Shown: in pieces, positions 6,260 to 11,272 of the stretch
How positions within the stretch are numbered: the stretch's first letter is position 1
How the letters are laid out: each line of letters begins with the position of its first letter
Source: Spirochaeta sp. UBA2779
GTDB lineage: Bacteria > Spirochaetota > Spirochaetia > DSM-2461
DNA: 11,272 nucleotides
Direction: 5' to 3'
NCBI GenBank assembly: GCA_002352375.1
Contig: DEIH01000197.1
Span: 19,880 to 31,151 of the forward strand
Notes under the pieces: model-generated
Told to the model about the DNA's origin: nothing
Databases searched by the model: none
The model's input: only the letters and a program-made list of their open reading frames with translations
Made by a program: the position numbers and the translations under genes

Positions 6260-7189
6260 CTACTTAGTCTCTTTAATCGTATCCAAATCCCCGACGGTAC
6301 CCGCGGGGAAACATATTCCATTCTGTCCCGACTTGCTCCATAAACCGGCAAGCACCTTCCCCGGTCCTGCTTCATACAGAGCTGAGGGAGACGATTCGGC
6401 AATTGAAGCCATCAGATCCAACCAGCGAACCGGGTGAGTTACCTGTTCCACCAGAAGGGAACGGGCCTCATCGCCGCTTTTTACCACTGCGGCACTCACA
6501 TTGGACCAGACTGACTTCACAGGATTACTGAAAGTGATTTCCGCCAAAACGGACTTCATCGATTCTGCAGGCCCAGCCATTAAAGGCGTGTGAAAGGGGC
6601 AGGAAACCTTCAGAGGTATAATCCGGCGGGCACCCGCGGCTTTCAGGGCATCGGCTGCACCGTCCATACCAGCTTTAGTTCCGCCAATGGCCACCTGAGC
6701 CGGACCGTTTTCGTTGGCACTCCAGACATCAACCTGCCCTTCCAGTGCTTTACGGACAGTATCCGGACCAATCCCGATAACTGCGGCCATTCCGATATCA
6801 CCCTTTTCGCTGGTAATCTGTGCACCGGCAGCTGCCATCAGTTCACCCCGGGCGGTAACCGCTCTCAGGGCATCCTCCGGGGTAAGAACCCCGGCATCCA
6901 CCATGGCTGAATACTCTCCAAGACTGTGACCTGCAGCACCGCCTGAGGTAAAACCCTCAGCAAGCAATGCTTCCCGGGCCGCCAGACTCGCCAGTACTAT
7001 GGCCGGCTGAGCATTCTCGGTTTCTTTGAGATCGTCGGCACTGCCATCGAACAGCAGGGCCTTCATATTCCTGCCGCAGGCATCATCAGCTATGTTAAAA
7101 AGAGCCTTAACACCGTCGTACTTTTCGTAAAGATCTTTGGCCATGCCGGGGAACTGACTTCCCTGTCCGGGAAAGAAAAAAACTACCAT
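6260..7189 (-). CDS. fabD: Malonyl-CoA:acyl-carrier-protein transacylase FabD
   Basis: Transfers malonyl from CoA to acyl carrier protein, linking acetyl-CoA carboxylase to the elongation cycle. The 309-residue protein opens with FFFPGQGSQFPGM. Its nucleophile is Ser89 in GHSLGEYSA, with Arg114 in TARGELM and His200 in CPFHTPLM. It lacks domains beyond the acyltransferase. The ATG at 7187-7189 lies inside the last codons of fabH, overlapping by seven bases in a different frame, so the two are translationally coupled. Residue order and length match bacterial FabD throughout. Confidence 0.96.
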   Translation of the reverse strand: MVVFFFPGQGSQFPGMAKDLYEKYDGVKALFNIADDACGRNMKALLFDGSADDLKETENAQPAIVLASLAAREALLAEGFTSGGAAGHSLGEYSAMVDAGVLTPEDALRAVTARGELMAAAGAQITSEKGDIGMAAVIGIGPDTVRKALEGQVDVWSANENGPAQVAIGGTKAGMDGAADALKAAGARRIIPLKVSCPFHTPLMAGPAESMKSVLAEITFSNPVKSVWSNVSAAVVKSGDEARSLLVEQVTHPVRWLDLMASIAESSPSALYEAGPGKVLAGLWSKSGQNGICFPAGTVGDLDTIKETK

Positions 7190-8163
7190 ACGATGTAATT
7201 CCCCCCATATGTGAGCCCGCCGCCGAAGCCGACTGTGAGAATTTTCATACCTTTTTTAAGTAAGCCTTTGCTATCCATCTCGGCAAGAGCAAGAGGAATA
7301 GAAGCCGACGAGGTGTTCGCATACTCCTCCATGTTCAAATAGTATTTATCCAAAGGTATTTTTGATCGTCTGGATGCAGCCAGGATAATCCTGTAATTCG
7401 CCTGATGGGGAACGATGTAGTCGATGTCTTCAGGGATGAGATTATTGCGGTCCATCAGTTCCTTGACGATATCCACATTCACCTTAACTGCGAAGTTGTA
7501 CACTCGCTGACCATCCATATAGAGATACATGTCTTCTTTAGGAGTCTCACCCGGCTTGTACGGTGTGGCTGTACCGCCAGTGGGCATATTAAGAGCATCG
7601 TATCCGGTACCATCGGTACGAAGGACACTGTCAACAATCCCCGTTCCTTCGTCCACAGAACCCATCACTGCAGCTCCAGCCCCGTCACCGAAGAGAACAG
7701 CTGTTCCCCTGTCATCCCAGTTTGTAATCGCCGAGAGTTTTTCCGCACCGACAACCAGAACCTTTTTTGCCGTACCGCCGAGAATCAACCCGCGGCCCAG
7801 CTCCAGCCCATAGGCAAAGCCTGTACAGGCAGCTTTTATATCGATAGAGCCGATATTCCCAATCTCCAGATTTCTCTGAACAAGATTTGCGGTAGCGGGA
7901 AAATCCTTGTAATCCGGGGTTATCGTGGCAACAATTATAAAATCCAAATCTTCTTTGACAAGCCCGGCTCTATTCAGAGCATCTTTGGCCGCTTCAGTGG
8001 CCATATAGGAACAGGTTTCCTCTTCCGAAGCGATATGACGGTTGCCAATCCCTGTATGGGACTTAATCCACTCATCTGATGTATCAACAGTTTTTGAAAG
8101 TTCTTCGTTACTGACCCGCTTTGCCGGAATATAGGATCCGACAGATATGATTCCTGCAGTCAT
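7183..8163 (-). CDS. fabH: Beta-ketoacyl-[acyl-carrier-protein] synthase III FabH
   Basis: Starts fatty acid synthesis by condensing an acyl-CoA primer with malonyl-ACP; primer choice sets straight or branched chains. The 326-residue protein has catalytic Cys113 in AACTGF, His253 in VPHQAN and Asn283 in YANTSSASIPLAL, plus TSDEWIKSHTGIGNR near the N-terminus and the terminal GFGGGLTYG. The ATG at 8161-8163 is preferred to an upstream in-frame ATG (8181): AGGAGG lies four bases before it, and family proteins begin at about this residue (AGIISVGSYIPAKRVSNEEL). It is the first gene of the left arm and is transcribed divergently from accB. Motif alone cannot tell acetyl-CoA from branched-primer specificity. 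Confidence 0.96.
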   Translation of the reverse strand: MTAGIISVGSYIPAKRVSNEELSKTVDTSDEWIKSHTGIGNRHIASEEETCSYMATEAAKDALNRAGLVKEDLDFIIVATITPDYKDFPATANLVQRNLEIGNIGSIDIKAACTGFAYGLELGRGLILGGTAKKVLVVGAEKLSAITNWDDRGTAVLFGDGAGAAVMGSVDEGTGIVDSVLRTDGTGYDALNMPTGGTATPYKPGETPKEDMYLYMDGQRVYNFAVKVNVDIVKELMDRNNLIPEDIDYIVPHQANYRIILAASRRSKIPLDKYYLNMEEYANTSSASIPLALAEMDSKGLLKKGMKILTVGFGGGLTYGGNYIVW

Positions 8164-8167
8164 CAAT

Positions 8168-8173
8168 CCTCCT
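8168..8173 (-). promoter_or_regulatory. Ribosome binding site of fabH
   Basis: Minus-strand AGGAGG, four bases before the ATG at 8163. It rules out the longer reading from 8181, which has no comparable site. Confidence 0.75.
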
Positions 8174-8214
8174 GTATGCACCGGCTTTTATTACCGGCCA
8201 TATGTTATATCTCG

Positions 8215-8243
8215 ATTATTTACATTTCAGGCAAATCTGTCAA
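8215..8243 (-). promoter_or_regulatory. Promoter of the fabH-D-G-F-Z-tetR arm
   Basis: On the minus strand a perfect -35 box TTGACA (8243-8238) is followed after 17 bp by AATAAT (8220-8215), 5 of 6 matches to the -10 consensus. Transcription would start near 8208 and give a leader of about 45 nt before fabH. The -35 box is the left half of the palindrome at 8238-8251. Confidence 0.65.
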
Positions 8244-8251
8244 TATTGACA
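8238..8251. promoter_or_regulatory. 14-bp perfect palindrome, candidate operator shared by both arms
   Basis: TGTCAATATTGACA is a perfect inverted repeat lying almost midway between fabH and accB. Its two halves are the -35 boxes of the two divergent promoters, separated by only 2 bp. A dimeric regulator bound here would block both. An outer pair AATCTG (8234-8239) and CAGATT (8261-8266) adds further dyad symmetry off centre. The operon-encoded TetR protein is the likeliest binder, but this is inferred from position. Confidence 0.6.
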
Positions 8252-8274
8252 CCAATCCATCAGATTGTTAATAT
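8246..8274 (+). promoter_or_regulatory. Promoter of the accB-C-D-A arm
   Basis: A perfect -35 box TTGACA (8246-8251) is followed after 17 bp by TAATAT (8269-8274), 4 of 6 matches to the -10 consensus. Start of transcription near 8281 would leave a leader of about 26 nt ending in the GAGGA site ahead of accB. The -35 box is the right half of the shared palindrome. Confidence 0.62.
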
Positions 8275-8306
8275 CCGAACCACTTTCTGGATGAGGATAA
8301 TAAAAA

Positions 8307-8771
8307 ATGAATCAGAAACAGATTTTTGAATTAATCGAAAAGTTCGAAGAAAGCAATCTTTCTGAGCTTAAAGTAGAAACCGAAGGATTTAAAATCAAAC
8401 TGAAAAGCGCCAATACCATTCCAGTTGTAACAGCCGCACCCGTCGCAATACCCCCGGCAGCCTACCAGCAACCTATCACTGCAGTCCCCTCAGAAGCTGC
8501 CGCAGCAGCGGCTGTTGAGGTTTCAGGAAACAACGAAATAATCACCTCCCCTATCGTCGGATCGTTCTACCGTGCACCGGCAACCGATGCTCCTCCTTTT
8601 GTTGAAGAGGGCAGTCAGATTCAGACCGGGGACTCAATCTGCATCATCGAAGCCATGAAAATTATGAACAAACTGGAAGCTGAATTTCCCTGTGAGATTG
8701 TTAAAATCCTCGCTGAAAACGGGCAGATGGTGGAATACGGTGCTCCCCTCTTTGAGGTAAGGCGGAAATAG
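8307..8771 (+). CDS. accB: Biotin carboxyl carrier protein of acetyl-CoA carboxylase (AccB/BCCP)
   Basis: Carries the biotin that shuttles carboxyl groups between AccC and the AccA-AccD carboxyltransferase. Residues 1-35 form the usual N-terminal segment (MNQKQIFELIEKFEESNLSE). Residues about 38-73 are an Ala/Pro-rich flexible linker. Residues about 76-154 are a biotinyl domain, with the biotinylation site Lys118 in IEAMKIMN, 36 residues from the C-terminus as expected. SFYRAPATDAPPFVEEG matches the thumb loop seen in bacterial AccB and absent from lipoyl domains. Length (154) is typical. The ATG has GAGGA about nine bases upstream. It is the first gene of the right arm; a biotin ligase gene must lie elsewhere. 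Confidence 0.96.
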   Translation: MNQKQIFELIEKFEESNLSELKVETEGFKIKLKSANTIPVVTAAPVAIPPAAYQQPITAVPSEAAAAAAVEVSGNNEIITSPIVGSFYRAPATDAPPFVEEGSQIQTGDSICIIEAMKIMNKLEAEFPCEIVKILAENGQMVEYGAPLFEVRRK

Positions 8772-8799
8772 TGTTCAGGCCTTCAGGACGAAAAGAGTT

Positions 8800-10122
8800 A
8801 TGAGAAATATAATCCGGTCACTACTCATCGCCAATCGCGGAGAAATCGCCGTTCGTATTATCCGTACCTGCCAGGAGATGGGCTTACGCACCGTCGCCGT
8901 GTATTCCCAGGCAGATGCCGATGCCCTTCATGTCCGCATGGCCGACCAGGCTGTCTGCATCGGGCCACCATCCTCAGCGGACAGCTATCTTAACCAGAAC
9001 GCTCTGCTCACCGCAGCCATGTCCACCGGCTGCGACGCCATTCACCCCGGAGTGGGTTTTCTTTCGGAAAATGCCGACTTTGCCGCCGCGGTCCAGGAGT
9101 CAGGACTCGTTTTTATCGGTGCCGAAGCCTCAACCATCAGACAGCTGGGAGACAAGATTCAAGCCAAAAAAACGGCTAAAGCCGCAGGGCTCCCCCTGAT
9201 TCCCGGAAGCGAAGGTCCCATTGAAAATGTGGATGATGCCATCAAAACCGCCGAAAAAATCGGCACCCCCCTCATCGTCAAGGCCGCAGCCGGCGGCGGC
9301 GGACGGGGTATGCGCATCATCCGAAACCCAGTGGAGCTGGAAGAAAATATCCGTATCGCATCAGCTGAAGCCCTGAGCTTTTTCTCCGACGGAACGATTT
9401 TTCTGGAACGCTACCTGGAAAATCCCAGACATGTTGAAGTCCAGGTTCTTTCCGATGGTAAAGGTGAGGTAATCTACCTCGGAGAGCGGGATTGTTCAGT
9501 TCAGCGGAACTATCAGAAACTTCTCGAAGAGAGTCCCTCCACCGCTGTGAATTCCAAACTCAGAGAAACAATGAAAAAGGATGTTGTCCGGCTGTTCAGA
9601 AAGCTGAAGTACGCCGGTGCCGCAACCGTGGAGTTCCTGGTGGAAAACAACCATCATTACTTTATGGAAGTAAATACCCGGGTTCAGGTGGAGCATCCTG
9701 TTACAGAGCTGACAACGGGAGTTGATATTATAAGGGAACAGATACTGGCCTGTTCCGAAGGGCGGATGGACATTACCCAGAATTCTGTGAAAATTAACGG
9801 ATACGCTCTGGAAACCAGAATCAACGCCCTTACCCCTGGAAAGGTGAGCGCATTTGAAGCTCCCGGCGGACCTTTTGTCCGGACCGATACTTTTCTGTAT
9901 CCCGGCTGCAGCGTCTCTCCGCATTACGATTCCATGGTGGCCAAGGTTATTATCTGGGCCCCGGACCGTAAAACCGGATTGTCCAGGATGTCCAGAGCTT
10001 TAAAAGAAATAAGAATCGAGGGTATCAGCACTAATATTGAGGAACAACTAACCATACTCGAGTCACCCCAGTTCCGCAGCGGCCGATTTTCCACCAGCCT
10101 CTACGGCGAGATAATGTCTTAA
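8800..10122 (+). CDS. accC: Biotin carboxylase subunit of acetyl-CoA carboxylase (AccC)
   Basis: ATP- and bicarbonate-dependent carboxylation of the biotin on AccB. The 440-residue protein has the biotin carboxylase N-domain (LLIANRGEIAVRIIRTCQEMG), an ATP-grasp domain with glycine loop KAAAGGGGRGM (Lys161), Lys119, YLENPRHVEVQVL (His211), QK at 239-240, Glu278, and EVNTRVQVEHPVTE (Glu290, Asn292, Arg294), then the C-domain with Arg340. Two oddities stand out. The RINAEDP signature is cut to RINA-LTPGK, about seven residues shorter than in E. coli AccC. Tyr238 replaces the histidine usually found in RRHQK. Key catalytic residues remain, so it is probably active. It follows accB by 28 bp with only a weak ribosome site (AGGA, about 11 bases upstream) and precedes accD by 18 bp. 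AccC fits better than pyruvate or propionyl-CoA carboxylase, given length and neighbours. Confidence 0.95.
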   Translation: MRNIIRSLLIANRGEIAVRIIRTCQEMGLRTVAVYSQADADALHVRMADQAVCIGPPSSADSYLNQNALLTAAMSTGCDAIHPGVGFLSENADFAAAVQESGLVFIGAEASTIRQLGDKIQAKKTAKAAGLPLIPGSEGPIENVDDAIKTAEKIGTPLIVKAAAGGGGRGMRIIRNPVELEENIRIASAEALSFFSDGTIFLERYLENPRHVEVQVLSDGKGEVIYLGERDCSVQRNYQKLLEESPSTAVNSKLRETMKKDVVRLFRKLKYAGAATVEFLVENNHHYFMEVNTRVQVEHPVTELTTGVDIIREQILACSEGRMDITQNSVKINGYALETRINALTPGKVSAFEAPGGPFVRTDTFLYPGCSVSPHYDSMVAKVIIWAPDRKTGLSRMSRALKEIRIEGISTNIEEQLTILESPQFRSGRFSTSLYGEIMS

Positions 10123-10140
10123 AAAAAGATGGAGTAATTC

Positions 10141-11004
10141 ATGAGCAGTGAATTCAATATCGGTCGAAAAAATAAAAACAATTCCAAAGATTTCCCCAGC
10201 CCATTTGCCCGGGTTACCGACACAACCTGCAGGGAGTGTCATCATAAGATTAAACGGAAGAAGCTTGTAGAGGAACTTCAGGTATGTCCTGAATGCGGTT
10301 TTCACATGCCAATGCACCCCTACGACCGTATTGCCACCCTGGTGGATGAAGAAAGCTTCACCGAGTTCTCCCAGGAACTCACCAGCCAGAACCCCATCTC
10401 CATTTCCGGATACGAGGAAAAACTCACCCAGGCCCGGGGCAAAGCCGGACTCAACGATGCCGTTGTAACCGGTATCGGATCCATCGATGGCCGTCAAACC
10501 GTTCTGGGTGTGATGTCCTTCCAGTTCATGGGCGGCAGTATGGGCTCAGTTGTCGGTGAAAAAATCACCCGGGCCATCCTCAAAGGTGCCGACGAAGGAA
10601 TCCCGGTTACACTGATAACAGCCTCAGGGGGTGCCCGGATGCAGGAAGGTATTTTTTCCCTGATGCAGATGGCTAAAACCTCCAACGCCGCAGCTCTGCT
10701 GGATGGTTTGGGGATTCCCCTGTTTATTGTACTCACCCACCCCACCACCGGGGGGGTTACTGCAAGCTTTGCCATGCTCGGAGATGTTTCCATCGCCGAA
10801 CCCGGAGCGTTGATCGGCTTTGCCGGGCAGCGTGTTATAGAAGGAACCCTCAAGGAAAAATTGCCTGATGGATTCCAGAAATCAGAATTCCAATTAAAAA
10901 AAGGGTTCGTCGACATGATAGTACCCAGAGTTGAAATGAGGAAAACCTTGAGTTTCCTCCTAAAAACACATGAATCGGAGAGTAAGGGATGGATGAGTCG
11001 GTAA
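10141..11004 (+). CDS. accD: Acetyl-CoA carboxylase carboxyltransferase subunit beta (AccD)
   Basis: With AccA it transfers the carboxyl group from carboxybiotin to acetyl-CoA, giving malonyl-CoA. The 287-residue protein has the AccD-type N-terminal zinc finger (C30-x2-C33 and C49-x2-C52 in CPECGFHMPM). The crotonase-fold carboxyltransferase core shows GSMGSVVGEK, TASGGARMQEG (about 160-170), HPTTGGVTASFA and GFAGQRVIEGTL. Length matches the family. The ATG at 10141 has GGAG about six bases upstream. The gene ends overlapping accA by 16 bases in another frame, so synthesis of the two carboxyltransferase subunits is probably coupled. Confidence 0.96.
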   Translation: MSSEFNIGRKNKNNSKDFPSPFARVTDTTCRECHHKIKRKKLVEELQVCPECGFHMPMHPYDRIATLVDEESFTEFSQELTSQNPISISGYEEKLTQARGKAGLNDAVVTGIGSIDGRQTVLGVMSFQFMGGSMGSVVGEKITRAILKGADEGIPVTLITASGGARMQEGIFSLMQMAKTSNAAALLDGLGIPLFIVLTHPTTGGVTASFAMLGDVSIAEPGALIGFAGQRVIEGTLKEKLPDGFQKSEFQLKKGFVDMIVPRVEMRKTLSFLLKTHESESKGWMSR

Positions 11005-11272
11005 TCCAAGGCAAAATAGAAGAAATCAAAGTCCTCGCAGAAAAAGAGAACATCAACATATCCAAAGAACTGGACGATCTCAAAGCCAAATACACACCCA
11101 GCTCCGAGGATACCTGGGAAAAAGTACTCCTGGCCCGAAGTATAGACCGCCCGAACACTCTGGATTACATCAATCTTATCTGTGATGACTTCATTGAACT
11201 CCATGGAGACCGCCATTTCGGTGACGATCCTGCAATGATCGGCGGTATCGGTACCATTAATGGCCAGGCAGT
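10989..11272 (+). CDS. accA: Acetyl-CoA carboxylase carboxyltransferase subunit alpha (AccA), N-terminal part (runs off the window edge)
   Basis: Partner of AccD in the carboxyltransferase. About 94 codons are visible. They begin MDESVIQGKIEEIKVLAEKE, a charged helical N-terminus, then WEKVLLARSIDRPNTLDYI, then DDFIELHGDRHFGDDPAMIGGIG, which is the conserved AccA sequence (RPxTLDYI and ELHGDRxFxDD). The ATG at 10989 is chosen because GGAG (10977-10980) lies eight bases upstream; it overlaps the end of accD by 16 bases. The remaining two thirds, including the carboxyltransferase core, lie beyond the window. Confidence 0.95.
   Translation, partial: MDESVIQGKIEEIKVLAEKENINISKELDDLKAKYTPSSEDTWEKVLLARSIDRPNTLDYINLICDDFIELHGDRHFGDDPAMIGGIGTINGQA

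Noticed and set aside
7405..8079. 224-codon open frame on the + strand
   Set aside because: Antisense to fabH across its catalytic motifs, with no family resemblance.
8181..8197. CCGG...CCGG pair in the fabH leader as an operator or hairpin
   Set aside because: CCGG is its own reverse complement, so two copies give dyad symmetry trivially; the flanks do not extend it.
10494..11216. 240-codon open frame on the - strand
   Set aside because: Antisense to accD and accA, both of which show conserved motifs throughout.
1..11272. tRNA, rRNA, CRISPR array, transposase or prophage genes
   Set aside because: None seen on either strand; apart from the 121-bp inverted-repeat element the window is ordinary coding sequence with short gaps, none over 300 bp.

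Overview
This bacterial window (moderate GC, Shine-Dalgarno-led, tightly packed genes) is dominated by a type II fatty acid synthesis locus built as two divergent arms. The sequence does not name the organism. A sigma-54-type promoter, a STAS protein fused to a zinc-ribbon-like tail, adenine deaminase and EtfB would fit a free-living anaerobe, perhaps a spirochaete, but that is a weak inference.

Right arm (+ strand, 8307 to the window end): accB, accC, accD and the start of accA. Together they encode acetyl-CoA carboxylase, which makes malonyl-CoA. Left arm (- strand, 8163 down to 3206): fabH, fabD, fabG, fabF, fabZ and a TetR-family regulator, with overlapping or nearly touching ends throughout. 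FabD loads malonyl onto ACP, FabH starts the chain, FabF elongates it, FabG reduces it and FabZ dehydrates it. No acpP and no enoyl-ACP reductase lie in the window. The arms are driven from a 143-bp gap holding a perfect 14-bp palindrome, TGTCAATATTGACA. Each half of it is a consensus -35 box (TTGACA) for one arm, with a plausible -10 box 17 bp away on each side. This looks like a shared, mutually exclusive promoter/operator, and the TetR protein at the end of the fab arm is the obvious candidate to bind it.

Downstream of tetR, on the same strand, lies ade (adenine deaminase, 3089-1308). A 121-bp element bounded by perfect 20-bp inverted repeats (3071-3191) fills most of the tetR-ade gap. The best start codon of ade (GTG with a well-placed AGGAG) lies inside one repeat arm, so the element appears to supply ade's translation start.

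Next, on the same strand, is a 183-aa STAS-domain protein with a C-terminal four-cysteine tail (1071-520). It is preceded by a nearly perfect sigma-54 (-24/-12) promoter and followed by a terminator-like hairpin. The window's left edge holds the first 103 codons of etfB (electron transfer flavoprotein beta subunit), also on the - strand.

I see no tRNA, rRNA, CRISPR array, prophage or complete insertion sequence. The central genes are well-known families. The less ordinary content is regulatory: the palindromic divergent promoter, the inverted-repeat element feeding into ade, the sigma-54 promoter of the STAS gene, and a shortened loop in AccC.
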